The position numbers and the translations under genes are program-made. A stretch of DNA of 64,000 nt from positions 62,001-126,000 of the forward strand of contig NZ_OBEA01000002.1 of NCBI RefSeq assembly GCF_900215355.1. Direction: 5' to 3'. Every line of letters starts with the position of its first letter. Position 1 is the first letter of the stretch. Of this stretch, positions 44,959-55,634 are shown piece after piece. The notes under the pieces are model-generated. The model saw only the letters and a program-made list of their open reading frames with translations, had not been told where the DNA came from and ran no database searches. Source of the stretch: Pseudooceanicola antarcticus (GTDB taxonomy: Bacteria > Pseudomonadota > Alphaproteobacteria > Rhodobacterales > Rhodobacteraceae).

Positions 44959-45011
44959 TTTGCAGTTTTGCAGTTTGCTAGAGGGGCTCTGCCAAGACTT
45001 TGCAAATTTGC
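44959..45011. promoter_or_regulatory. Cluster of PccR-type sites upstream of pccB
   Basis: Two tandem TTTGCAGT units at 44959 and 44967 are followed by TTGC, then CTTTGCAAA at 44998 is followed directly by TTTGC. The repeats have 8-base spacing and resemble the TTTGCAAA half-sites bound by ScfR/RamB-type regulators. They end about 95 bases before the pccB start. Confidence 0.68.
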
Positions 45012-45106
45012 CCCTTTTCCCTTTTTACCTGTTCTTTCGGACTCTATGCTTCCCCTGCATGCATGCGAAGATCCGGCAAGGCCGGACCTGAGGGAAGGAG
45101 AGCGCG

Positions 45107-46639
45107 ATGACGGATATCCTGGAAGAGCTGAAGGCACGGCGCGAGACGGCCCGGCTGGGCGGTGGCGAAAAGCGGATCGCGGCACAGCACGCCAAGGGCA
45201 AGCTGACCGCGCGCGAGCGTATCGACCTGCTGCTGGATGCCGACAGTTTCGAGGAATTCGACATGTTCGTCGCGCATCGCTGCACGGACTTCGGCATGGA
45301 GAAGCAGCGCCCCTACGGCGACGGCGTGGTCACCGGCTGGGGCACGATCAACGGTCGGCAGGTCTATGTCTTCAGCCAGGATTTCACCGTCTTCGGCGGC
45401 TCGCTCTCTGAAACCCATGCCCAGAAGATCTGCAAGATCATGGATATGGCGATGCAGAACGGCGCGCCGGTCATCGGGCTGAACGACTCGGGCGGGGCCC
45501 GCATCCAGGAAGGCGTCGCCTCCCTGGCCGGCTACGCGGAGGTCTTCCAGCGCAACGTGATGGCCTCGGGCGTGGTGCCGCAGATCAGCGTGATCATGGG
45601 CCCCTGTGCCGGTGGCGCGGTCTACAGCCCCGCCATGACCGACTTCATCTTCATGGTGAAAGACAGCTCCTACATGTTCGTCACCGGCCCTGACGTGGTG
45701 AAGACCGTTACCAACGAAGTGGTGACCGCGGAGGAACTGGGCGGCGCCTCGACCCACACCAAGAAATCCAGCGTCGCCGATGGCGCTTTCGAGAATGACG
45801 TGGAAGCCATGGCCGAGGTGCGCCGCCTGGTGGACTTCCTGCCGCTCAACAACCGCGAGAAGCCGCCCGTGCGGCCCTTCTTCGACGATGTGAACCGGAT
45901 CGAGACCAGCCTCGACACGCTGATCCCCGACAACGCCAACAGCCCCTACGACATGAAGGAGCTGATCCTGAAGATCGCCGACGAGGGCGATTTCTACGAG
46001 ATCCAGGAAGACTTCGCCAAGAACATGATCACCGGCTTCATCCGACTGGAAGGCCAGTCGGTGGGGGTGGTGGCGAACCAGCCGCTGGTGCTGGCCGGGT
46101 GCCTCGACATCGATTCCAGCCGCAAGGCCGCGCGGTTCGTGCGTTTCTGCGACGCCTTCGAGATCCCGATCCTGACCCTGGTCGACGTGCCGGGTTTCCT
46201 GCCGGGCACCAGCCAGGAATACGGCGGCGTCATCAAGCACGGCGCCAAGCTGCTCTTTGCCTATGGCGAAGCGACGGTGCCCAAGGTAACGGTGATCACC
46301 CGCAAGGCCTATGGCGGCGCCTACGACGTGATGTCCTCGAAGCATCTGCGTGGTGATTTCAACTATGCCTGGCCGACCGCCGAAATCGCGGTGATGGGCG
46401 CCAAGGGCGCGACCGAGATCATCCACCGTGCCGACCTGGGCGACGCCGAGAAGATCGCGAAGCACACCAAGGACTACGAGGACCGCTTCGCCAATCCCTT
46501 CATCGCCGCGGAACGGGGCTTCATCGACGAGGTGATCCAGCCGCGTTCGACCCGTCGGCGTGTGGCGCGGGCCTTCGCCAGCCTTCGCGGCAAGAAGCTG
46601 CAGAATCCCTGGAAGAAGCACGACAACATCCCGCTCTGA
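45107..46639 (+). CDS. pccB: Propionyl-CoA carboxylase beta (carboxyltransferase) subunit
   Basis: Carboxyltransferase of 510 residues that moves CO2 from biotin to propionyl-CoA, giving (S)-methylmalonyl-CoA. It has two crotonase-like halves; conserved parts include [45 protein letters not shown] and the C-terminal [18 protein letters not shown]. Ribosome site GGGAAGGAGA precedes the ATG. PccR-type sites lie upstream. The alpha subunit is encoded about 2.4 kb downstream after several small genes. Confidence 0.95.
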   Translation: MTDILEELKARRETARLGGGEKRIAAQHAKGKLTARERIDLLLDADSFEEFDMFVAHRCTDFGMEKQRPYGDGVVTGWGTINGRQVYVFSQDFTVFGGSLSETHAQKICKIMDMAMQNGAPVIGLNDSGGARIQEGVASLAGYAEVFQRNVMASGVVPQISVIMGPCAGGAVYSPAMTDFIFMVKDSSYMFVTGPDVVKTVTNEVVTAEELGGASTHTKKSSVADGAFENDVEAMAEVRRLVDFLPLNNREKPPVRPFFDDVNRIETSLDTLIPDNANSPYDMKELILKIADEGDFYEIQEDFAKNMITGFIRLEGQSVGVVANQPLVLAGCLDIDSSRKAARFVRFCDAFEIPILTLVDVPGFLPGTSQEYGGVIKHGAKLLFAYGEATVPKVTVITRKAYGGAYDVMSSKHLRGDFNYAWPTAEIAVMGAKGATEIIHRADLGDAEKIAKHTKDYEDRFANPFIAAERGFIDEVIQPRSTRRRVARAFASLRGKKLQNPWKKHDNIPL

Positions 46640-46667
46640 ACGGGCATTCACGAAGGGCAGAGGCCAC

Positions 46668-47024
46668 ATGGCGCGCAAAGGCTGGCATATCCTGAAGGAC
46701 GAGGGGCGGGTCACCGTGACCCGTCGCCTGCCGGTGCGCTTCGATCTCTCGGTCGAGGCAGAGCTGCCCTGTGCCCGCACGGTCTCTCTCACCCGCGTGG
46801 CGCAGCAGGTGCGCCAGGACATGTGGCGGCGGCTGCAGGATCTGCGCGGCTTCGCCCCGGCGGTCGAGGTCTCTCGATCCGAGGGCGGGCTGGTGATCCG
46901 GGCCGGCGGCGCGCTGGCGGACCCGGTGACGGGCCGGGTGCGCGACAGCCTGGCCGACCTGCTGGAAAGCCCCACCCACCAGGCGCGCTGGATCGCCCAT
47001 GCCGGGAGGCGCAGCCATGGCTGA
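46668..47024 (+). CDS. Conserved hypothetical protein in the pcc cluster
   Basis: Protein of 118 residues that I do not recognise, probably alpha/beta, with no signal peptide or membrane segment. Visible features are a basic start (MARKGWHILKDEGRVTVTRR), a strand-rich middle (RFDLSVEAELPCARTVSL), a helix (RVAQQVRQDMWRRLQDLRGF) and a C-terminal helix. The start is the ATG 28 bases after pccB, not the longer frame that begins inside pccB. Likely co-expressed with pccB. Confidence 0.75.
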   Translation: MARKGWHILKDEGRVTVTRRLPVRFDLSVEAELPCARTVSLTRVAQQVRQDMWRRLQDLRGFAPAVEVSRSEGGLVIRAGGALADPVTGRVRDSLADLLESPTHQARWIAHAGRRSHG

Positions 47025-47321
47025 TCTTCGCCGCAGGGCCCCCCGCAAGCGCCAGGACCTGTCACGCCCAGACCCCGCGCATGTGCCGCATCTGGAGGCA
47101 CCTCGCCTGCGCCCACAACATGTTGCGGGTCCCCGGCCAAACCCCTATCAGGCTGAGCTTTTCGCACCACAGGAAGTGACCGTGAAAGCGCCCAGATATG
47201 AAATCCATCGTGATCGGGCTATGCTTGTCTCATGCCGCCATGGCGCGGCTGAACCGGAATGTCCCCATGTTGAAGGGCCGCAAAGGCTCCGGGGGACCCA
47301 GAGGCATGTCAGGAGTTTAGA
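47017..47321 (+). other. Translationally coupled ORF start of uncertain extent (possible frameshifted small gene)
   Basis: An ATG with GGGAGG upstream overlaps the previous stop by 8 bases and opens a basic, Pro/Arg-rich frame (MADLRRRAPRKRQDLSRPDP ... NPYQAELFAPQE). That looks like a real gene start, but no stop occurs in frame until 48021, well past two lipoprotein genes lying in other frames. A TGA one base out of frame follows directly after FAPQE, so a single-base slip would give a protein of about 53 residues. Either the gene is broken or its true end is elsewhere. Confidence 0.35.
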
Positions 47322-47465
47322 ATGTCCCGATCCATCCACCTTCTTCTCGCCCTCGCGTTCGCAGGCAGCCTTGCTGCCTGCGCCAAGCCCGCGACCGAGG
47401 AATACGTCGTGGTCGAGCCCGAGCCCATCTCGAGCGAACCCGTCTACACCGGCAAGTACAAGTAA
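47322..47465 (+). CDS. Tiny lipoprotein, 47 aa
   Basis: Short gene with AGGAG 8 bases before the ATG. The signal peptide SIHLLLALAFAGSLAAC ends in the lipobox LAAC (Cys20); the mature part is only 28 residues, acidic and Pro-rich (EEYVVVEPEPISSEPVYTGK). It is predicted to be exported and lipidated. Function unknown. A hairpin follows directly. Confidence 0.7.
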   Translation: MSRSIHLLLALAFAGSLAACAKPATEEYVVVEPEPISSEPVYTGKYK

Positions 47466-47472
47466 GACTGGC

Positions 47473-47496
47473 GGGCGCACGCATCGCCGTGCGCCC
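47473..47496 (+). terminator. Hairpin after the tiny lipoprotein gene
   Basis: GGGCGCACG pairs perfectly with CGTGCGCCC around a 6-base loop, 8 bases after the stop. No T-run follows, so it may be a weak terminator or a transcript-end stabiliser. Confidence 0.5.
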
Positions 47497-47615
47497 CACC
47501 CCCTGAAAGGGGGGAAAAGCGCCGATTTTCGTGTGCCGGCGGAAAACTCTTCCAATGGTTGTATTGGCGGATACGGTTTCTCCCATTCGTGTAGTGTAAA
47601 TGGGAGTTTTGTTTC

Positions 47616-47909
47616 ATGCCGACCTTCAGCCTTCTGCGTCTTGTCGCCGGCGGGTCATGCCTGGCCCTCGTGGCGGCCTGTACGCCTCCTCCGCCAGAGC
47701 CGATGCGCCTCTCGCCGCAGCCTACCTACAACAAGATGGGCGGGCTCGAATCCTGTGGCCAGGGCTACACGATCCGCAACGAGACCTGCGTCCCGGATGA
47801 CGAGTGCTACGAGCTCGACCGCCAGACCGGGCGCGAAATTCCCTGTCCGCCTCCGGGCCGTGATCCCGGCGACGACGACGACGGGCCCAACTACCCGGAT
47901 CCCCAGTAA
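47616..47909 (+). CDS. Cys-containing small lipoprotein, 97 aa
   Basis: Signal peptide with lipobox VAAC (Cys22), then a Pro-rich linker and a small domain with four Cys (LESCGQGYTIRNETCVPDDE, then C-Y and IPC), ending in an acidic Asp-Gly tail (DPGDDDDGPNYPDPQ). The Cys pairs could form disulfides in the periplasm. GGGAG lies 10 bases upstream of the ATG. Unknown function; the upstream 120 bases may carry its own promoter. Confidence 0.72.
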   Translation: MPTFSLLRLVAGGSCLALVAACTPPPPEPMRLSPQPTYNKMGGLESCGQGYTIRNETCVPDDECYELDRQTGREIPCPPPGRDPGDDDDGPNYPDPQ

Positions 47910-48014
47910 GACCTTCCGCGAGGGTCCGGTCTTTGCCCGGGCCTTCGTCCCCGTTTCGCTGCCGGTCCTTCCCGGCTTGCCTCGTACCACCACCAACAAG
48001 GGAAGGGCCGAGGC

Positions 48015-48374
48015 ATGCTGAAGCACCGTGGCTTCCCCGGGCGTCTGCCCGGTTCCGATTTCCAGTTCACCATCCGCCGCGCCAATCCCAAGGGCGTGAC
48101 GCCGATTACCAAGCGCGAGCGCTACAAGGATCGGCGCACCCCCGACAAGCGCGCCGACGAGGCCTTCATGGCCGCCCTCTGGGAGCACTTCGGCGACCAG
48201 CCCTTCGAGCGCGGCAACCTCGATGCGGGGCGCCTGTCCTGGCTTTTTGGCCGCGAGGTGCTGCCCGCGGAAGAGCCTTTCGATCCAGAGAGTTACGAAG
48301 CCCTCCTCGTCATCGACGAGGCCGCCGCACGTGCCGCTTTCCCAGGCGCCTTTGAAGAGGAGGACTGGGCGTGA
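48015..48374 (+). CDS. Hypothetical protein, 119 aa
   Basis: Soluble protein of 119 residues. A basic N-terminus (GVTPITKRERYKDRRTPDKR) is followed by an acidic C-terminal half (FGREVLPAEEPFDPESYEAL), suggesting nucleic-acid or protein binding, but no family is recognised. Ribosome site AAGGGAAGGG precedes the ATG. Followed by a gene-free stretch ending in a strong terminator. Confidence 0.65.
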   Translation: MLKHRGFPGRLPGSDFQFTIRRANPKGVTPITKRERYKDRRTPDKRADEAFMAALWEHFGDQPFERGNLDAGRLSWLFGREVLPAEEPFDPESYEALLVIDEAAARAAFPGAFEEEDWA

Positions 48375-48537
48375 TCCTGCCTATGTCCGTCCGGATTGCG
48401 CGGGTTTCGGCCCAGCTTCGCGGGGCTCCGGTCAAGGGGCTTGCGGGCGTGCGTCCGACGGGCAGCAATGGGCGGGCCGTCATGCCGGGTGCAACGCCCG
48501 GAGGCGCGGCGTGTCAATACCGTTACCCTTCCCCTAT
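48375..48537 (+). other. Gene-free leader to a strong terminator
   Basis: About 160 bases without a convincing ORF, between the 119-residue gene and a strong intrinsic terminator. It could be a long 3' untranslated region or a small RNA ending at that terminator; I see no promoter that decides this. The following 48579-48705 is the upstream region of the next lipoprotein gene and holds nothing clear. Confidence 0.35.
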
Positions 48538-48578
48538 CGGGCAGCCGCTCGTCCCCAATTCGCGGCTGCCCGTTTTTT
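48538..48578 (+). terminator. Strong intrinsic terminator inside the pccB-pccA interval
   Basis: Perfect 11-bp stem (CGGGCAGCCGC with GCGGCTGCCCG) and 13-base loop, followed by six T. It shows that pccA is not simply read from the pccB promoter. Confidence 0.9.
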
Positions 48579-48705
48579 CGTCCCGGTCGCGTATCGCCGG
48601 GGTGCAGGATCGGCGGCAACGGAACAGATGTGTCGCGGCGGCGGAACTTTTTTCAAGTCTCGGCGTTTCTATCCGCAGAACGCTCCAACACGAAGGTAGG
48701 TATCT

Positions 48706-48912
48706 ATGTTCAAGAAAACCTGGATTCTCGCCGGTCTGCTTTGCACCGGTCTCGCAGCATGTGGTGACACCCTCGGCGAACAGGCCGTGCTCGGCGGCGC
48801 CGCAGGCGTTGGCGCAGCAGCCGTCACCGGCGGCAGCGTCGGCAGCGGCGCCCTGGTCGGCGCAGCCGGCAACGTGGCCTACTGCCAGGCCAACCCCGGC
48901 GCCTGCCGCTAA
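48706..48912 (+). CDS. Small Gly-rich lipoprotein, 68 aa
   Basis: Signal peptide with lipobox LAAC (Cys19), then a Gly/Ala-rich segment (GGAAGVGAAAVTGGSVGSGA) resembling the glycine-zipper region of small outer-membrane-associated lipoproteins, and a short C-terminus with two Cys (VAYCQANPGACR). AAGGTAGG lies just before the ATG. Function unknown. It lies 170 bases upstream of pccA. Confidence 0.75.
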   Translation: MFKKTWILAGLLCTGLAACGDTLGEQAVLGGAAGVGAAAVTGGSVGSGALVGAAGNVAYCQANPGACR

Positions 48913-49082
48913 GGCCTTCGGCGCCTGCGCCGTTGACGCCTGCGATGGTGCGGCAACTGCCGCCCGTCTGACAGTACAATCCAAAGCATGCCCCTCGTTG
49001 CGCCTTCCGCGCGGCGGGGGGCTTTCGTTTGCGCGCCGCACAGCTCCGGCGGGCGCTCCAAGACCTCGGGGAGGGGCCTGAC

Positions 49083-51128
49083 ATGTTCCAGAAGATCCTG
49101 ATCGCCAACCGGGGCGAGATCGCCTGCCGCGTCATCAAGACGGCGCGCAAGATGGGTATCTCGACCGTTGCCATCTATTCGGATGCCGACCGCCATGCGC
49201 TCCACGTGGCCATGGCCGACGAGGCGGTGCACATCGGCCCGCCGCCCGCCAACCAGTCCTATATCGTCATCGACAAGGTGATGGAGGCGATCCGGGCGAC
49301 CGGCGCCGAGGCGGTGCATCCGGGCTATGGCTTCCTGTCCGAGAACCCCAAGTTCGCCGAGGCGCTCGAGGCCGAGGGCGTGGCCTTCGTCGGCCCGCCG
49401 GTGAAGGCCATCGAGGCCATGGGCGACAAGATCACCTCGAAGAAGATCGCCCAGGAGGCCGGGGTCAGCACCGTGCCCGGCTACATGGGCCTGATCGAGG
49501 ACGCCGAAGAGGCGGTGAAGATCTCGGGCGAGATCGGCTACCCGGTGATGATCAAGGCCTCCGCCGGCGGCGGTGGCAAGGGCATGCGCATCGCCTGGAA
49601 CGACGATGAGGCGCGCGAGGGCTTCCAGAGCTCGAAGAACGAGGCCGCCAGCAGCTTCGGCGATGACCGTATCTTCATCGAGAAGTTCGTCACCCAGCCC
49701 CGCCACATCGAGATCCAGGTGCTCTGCGACGCGCATGGCAACGGCATCTACCTGGGCGAGCGCGAATGCTCGATCCAGCGCCGCAACCAGAAGGTCGTCG
49801 AAGAGGCGCCCTCGCCCTTCCTCGACGAGGCCACCCGCCGCGCCATGGGTGAACAGGCGGTGGCCCTGGCCAAGGCCGTCGGCTACGCCAGCGCCGGCAC
49901 CGTGGAATTCATCGTCGATGGCGACCGCAACTTCTACTTCCTCGAGATGAACACCCGCCTGCAGGTGGAACACCCGGTGACCGAGCTGATCACCGGCGTC
50001 GACCTGGTGGAACAGATGATCCGGGTGGCGAACGGCGAGCCGCTCGGCATCACCCAGGACGACGTGACCCTGACCGGCTGGGCCATCGAGAACCGTCTCT
50101 ACGCCGAGGACCCCTATCGCGGCTTCCTGCCCTCCATCGGTCGCCTGACCCGTTACCGCCCGCCGGAAGAGATCGCCGCCGGGCCGTTGCTGGAGAACGG
50201 CAAATGGCAGGGCGAGGCGCCTGCGGGGGCCGAGGCCGTGCGCAATGACACCGGCGTCTTCGAGGGCGGCGAGATCTCGATGTACTACGACCCGATGATC
50301 GCCAAGCTCTGCACTTGGGCGCCGACCCGCGAGGCGGCAATCGAGGCCATGCGCGTGGCGCTGGACGGCTTCGAGGTCGAGGGCATCGGCCACAACCTGC
50401 CCTTCCTGTCGGCCGTGATGGACCACGAGATCTTCATCAAAGGCGAGATGACCACCGCCTTCATCGCCGAGCAATACCCCGATGGCTTCGAGGGCGTGGA
50501 GCTGCCCGAGGCCGAGCTGCGGCGCATCGCTGCCGCCACGGCCGCCATGCACCGCGTGGCCGAGATCCGGCGCACCCGCATCTCGGGCCGCATGGACAAC
50601 CACGAACGGGTCGTGGGCACCGAATGGGTCGTCTCTCTGCAGGGCGCCGAGTTCGCCCTGTCGATCAAGGCCGACCGCGAGGGGGCCTCTGTCTCCTTCG
50701 CCGATGGCAGCGCGCTGCGTGTCGAGGGTGCCTGGACGCCGGGCGATACGCTGGCCCGGATGAGCGTGGACGGTGCGCCGCTGGTGCTGAAGGTCGACAA
50801 GATCTCGGGCGGGTTCCGCATCCGCAACCGGGGCGCCGACGTGAAGGTCCATGTGCGCAACCCGCGCCAGGCCGAGCTGGCCCGGCTGATGCCCGAGCGC
50901 GTGGCCCCCGATACCTCGAAGCTGCTGCTCTGCCCGATGCCGGGCCTTGTGGTGAAGACCTTCGTGGAAGAGGGCGAAGAGGTGCAGGAAGGCCAGCCGC
51001 TCTGCACCATCGAGGCGATGAAGATGGAGAACATCCTGCGCGCCGAGAAGAAGGGCGTGGTCTCCAAGATCAACGCGGGCCCCGGCGACAGCCTTGCCGT
51101 GGACGAAGTGATCATGGAGTTTGAATGA
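49083..51128 (+). CDS. pccA: Propionyl-CoA carboxylase alpha subunit (biotin carboxylase/BCCP)
   Basis: ATP-dependent biotin carboxylase with attached biotin carrier; 681 residues. The biotin carboxylase domain (1-450) has KILIANRGEIACRVI, the ATP loop ASAGGGGKGMRIA and EMNTRLQVEHPVTE. A linker/BT domain follows, then a C-terminal BCCP domain with the biotinyl Lys647 in EAMKMEN. The start is the ATG after GGGAGGGG; an 18-codon longer frame was rejected. It assembles with PccB into the carboxylase. Confidence 0.95.
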   Translation: MFQKILIANRGEIACRVIKTARKMGISTVAIYSDADRHALHVAMADEAVHIGPPPANQSYIVIDKVMEAIRATGAEAVHPGYGFLSENPKFAEALEAEGVAFVGPPVKAIEAMGDKITSKKIAQEAGVSTVPGYMGLIEDAEEAVKISGEIGYPVMIKASAGGGGKGMRIAWNDDEAREGFQSSKNEAASSFGDDRIFIEKFVTQPRHIEIQVLCDAHGNGIYLGERECSIQRRNQKVVEEAPSPFLDEATRRAMGEQAVALAKAVGYASAGTVEFIVDGDRNFYFLEMNTRLQVEHPVTELITGVDLVEQMIRVANGEPLGITQDDVTLTGWAIENRLYAEDPYRGFLPSIGRLTRYRPPEEIAAGPLLENGKWQGEAPAGAEAVRNDTGVFEGGEISMYYDPMIAKLCTWAPTREAAIEAMRVALDGFEVEGIGHNLPFLSAVMDHEIFIKGEMTTAFIAEQYPDGFEGVELPEAELRRIAAATAAMHRVAEIRRTRISGRMDNHERVVGTEWVVSLQGAEFALSIKADREGASVSFADGSALRVEGAWTPGDTLARMSVDGAPLVLKVDKISGGFRIRNRGADVKVHVRNPRQAELARLMPERVAPDTSKLLLCPMPGLVVKTFVEEGEEVQEGQPLCTIEAMKMENILRAEKKGVVSKINAGPGDSLAVDEVIMEFE

Positions 51129-52231
51129 GCCATGCGCGGCAGCCTGCCATATCCCCAGGGGCCCTACGGGGCCCGGACCGGAGCCGGGCAGTGCCGCGCA
51201 TTTTCGATGAATTCACCGTTTAAGCGCTTCGTCATTCCCCTCTCCCATAAGGCCGAGAGCATTCTCACCTGGGGGCCGGTGACCGATGGACGTGATCCTG
51301 CATATCGGAGCGCATCGCACCGCGATGACCTCGTTTCAGAGCTACCTGCGGGCCAATGCACCGGCGCTGGCCGGGCGTGGCGTGGATGTCTGGGGCCCGC
51401 GGCGGACGCGGGGCGGGGTGCTGGCGGGGGTGATCCCCGGACCGGGGCCGCTGCCGCCCGCCCGGCAGTTCGACCGGGCCTGCGGGCGCATCGCGCTGAA
51501 CCTTGCCAAGGCCGAGGCGCGTCTCGTGACCCATCTGCTGGTCAGCGACGAGAACATCCTTGGCCATCCGCGCGCCAACCTGCGACGCGAAAGGCTTTAC
51601 CCGGATGCGGGGCCTCGGGTCGCGGCCTTCGCGCGGGCCTTCTCGGGGCGGGTCAGGCGGATCGTGATCTCGGTCCGCGCGCCGGAGCGCTACTGGACCT
51701 CCGTGTTGTGCTTCGCCCTGGCGCGCGGCCATGCGCTGCCGGGGCGTGCCACCCTGGACCGTCTGGTGACTCAGCCCAGGGGCTGGCGCGAGGTGATCGA
51801 GGATGTGGCCAGCGCCGCGCCGGGGATCGAGATCCTTGTCATGCCGCACGAACGCTACGCCGGCCTGCCCGAGCGGCGGCTGGCGCGGATGCTGGGGCTG
51901 CCCCCTTGCTTGCCGCAGGCCCATGCGCGGGACTGGCTGAACCGCTCTCCCGATCTTGCCGTGCTGCGGGCGCGCCTGGCCGAACGCGGCGAGGCGGGAC
52001 TGCCGGAGGGGCAGGGGGCCTGGCACCCCTTCGACACGGCACAGCGCCGGGCACTGAACGATATCTACCGGGACGACATGTCCTGGCTCTCTGCCGGGGC
52101 CTCGGGCCTCGCCCGGCTTGCGCCGGACCCCTGGGAGGAGGGGGTGGAGGAGGCTTACCCGACAGGACCAAACGGCGGGCAGCAGGCGGCGATAGATCCG
52201 CGCGCCCGTCTCAGGAAGAGAGGACAAGGCG

Positions 52232-54361
<2,130 letters not shown>

Positions 54362-54400
54362 GGGTCGGGGCTAGGCCTCGGGCCCGTCGCGCCCGGGGGA

Positions 54401-54838
54401 TCAGCCCGGCGGCTGCCCCGGTACCCAGCCGGGGCTGGCCAGCTCCCAGCCGTCGAAGGTGAAGCCCGGCGTCACCACGCAAGACACCAGGGTCCAGCCC
54501 TTCACCGCCTCGGCGGCCTGCCACATGTGGCGGGGTATGAAATGGCTGGGGCGCTGGCCTGCGGTGACATCGGTGCCCAGCCAGGTCTCGGTCGGTGGCG
54601 TGTCGTCGTTCGGAGACACCAGGCAGCGCAGGGGGCTGCCGATGTGAAAATACCAGGTCTCGTCGCAGTCGATCCGGTGCCAGTGGCAGGTCTGGCCCTC
54701 TTCCAGAAGGTAGTAGATGGCCGAGACGCCGGGCCGGTTGCCGCCGGTCCAATCCGGTTGCCAGGTGTCCCGGTGCCAGCCCCCCTCGGGGTGCGGCGTC
54801 AGTCCGAGAACGTCGATCAACTCCTTCGCGGTTGTCAT
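54401..54838 (-). CDS. Cupin-fold DUF985 protein
   Basis: Protein of 145 residues with the DUF985 cupin pattern (LGLTPHPEGGWHRDTWQPDW, YYLLEEGQTCHWHRIDCDETW, and VVTPGFTFDGWELA). The His residues suggest metal binding; the catalytic role of the family is unsettled. The start is the ATG with GGAG 6 bases upstream, four codons after an alternative ATG. It is divergent from the acetyltransferase gene, with two strong palindromes between. Confidence 0.85.
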   Translation of the reverse strand: MTTAKELIDVLGLTPHPEGGWHRDTWQPDWTGGNRPGVSAIYYLLEEGQTCHWHRIDCDETWYFHIGSPLRCLVSPNDDTPPTETWLGTDVTAGQRPSHFIPRHMWQAAEAVKGWTLVSCVVTPGFTFDGWELASPGWVPGQPPG

Positions 54839-54926
54839 CTTCTGCTCCATTGTGTCCCGCCCCAACTCTTGGGGGAGGGGCTGTGAAAGGCCAGAGCACC
54901 GGGGGCCTATGGGCGTTTCTCGGCAC

Positions 54927-54942
54927 GCAAATGCGCATTTGC
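54927..54942. promoter_or_regulatory. Perfect 16-bp palindrome between divergent genes
   Basis: GCAAATGCGCATTTGC reads the same on both strands. It lies 89 bases upstream of the DUF985 gene and 105 bases upstream of the acetyltransferase gene, and is a candidate binding site for a dimeric regulator. Confidence 0.5.
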
Positions 54943-54947
54943 ATTTG

Positions 54948-54969
54948 TGTGACGCCCTCAGGCGTCACA
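54948..54969. promoter_or_regulatory. Inverted repeat TGTGACGCC-CTCA-GGCGTCACA
   Basis: Perfect 9-bp arms and a 4-base centre, six bases after the 16-bp palindrome. It could be a hairpin in RNA or a second operator; no T-run follows on either side, so a terminator is less likely. Confidence 0.45.
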
Positions 54970-55046
54970 TATGCTCAGCCGTGAGGCACTTGCCAATCCT
55001 GCTGCGCTGCGGAAAGATGGCCTCCGCCAGCCGTGTCGGAGCCCCC

Positions 55047-55541
55047 ATGAGCCTCATCGTTCGACCAATCATTTCAAGTGATTACCCTCGAGTCCTGGAA
55101 ATCTGGACGCCCTATTACCGCACGACGACCGTCACCTTCGCCTCTGCAGAGAAAACGGCAGAGACCTTGCCGCTCTACGTGGAGACCCGCCGGGCCGCGG
55201 GGCGCGAGACCTTCGTGGCCGAGCGCGCGGGCGAGGTGCTGGGTTTCGCCTCCTACGACCAGTTCCGCGGCGGAGACGGCTATGTCCACGCCATGGAGCA
55301 CACGATCATCCTGGCGCCCGAGGCCAGGGGGCGCGGTGCCGGGCGGGCGCTGATGACGGCGATCGAAGAGCATGCGAAGGCCCAGGGCGCCCATGTGATG
55401 GTGGCCGGGGTCTCGGCCGAGAACGAGGCGGGCGTCGCCTTCCATGCGGCTGTCGGCTACCAGACCGTGGGCCGGATGCCGCAGGTCGGGCGCAAGTTCG
55501 ACCGCTGGCTGGATCTCGTCCTGATGCAGAAGTTGCTTTAG
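55047..55541 (+). CDS. GNAT acetyltransferase, phosphinothricin-type
   Basis: Acetyl-CoA-dependent N-acetyltransferase of 164 residues. IRP-type start (VRPIISSDYPRVLEIW), the acetyl-CoA motif ARGRGAGRALM (Q/RxxGxG/A) and the C-terminal AVGYQTVGRMPQVGRKFDRW match the phosphinothricin/methionine-sulfoximine acetyltransferase branch. The start is the ATG before SLIVRPI; the longer frame upstream runs through the palindromes. Probable detoxification of amino-acid analogues. Confidence 0.85.
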   Translation: MSLIVRPIISSDYPRVLEIWTPYYRTTTVTFASAEKTAETLPLYVETRRAAGRETFVAERAGEVLGFASYDQFRGGDGYVHAMEHTIILAPEARGRGAGRALMTAIEEHAKAQGAHVMVAGVSAENEAGVAFHAAVGYQTVGRMPQVGRKFDRWLDLVLMQKLL

Positions 55542-55634
55542 ACGCGGGCGCCGCGACCATTGGCCCCGTGATCTGGGCCCCTCGCGGGCCCAGGGGCACG
55601 GGACATCCCCAGAGAACCACGCTAGACTTCCCCC

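Noticed and set aside
47017-48021. A 334-residue gene running through the lipoprotein region
   Set aside because: Beyond about residue 100 the translation is only an out-of-frame shadow of two lipoprotein genes with good signal peptides and ribosome sites.
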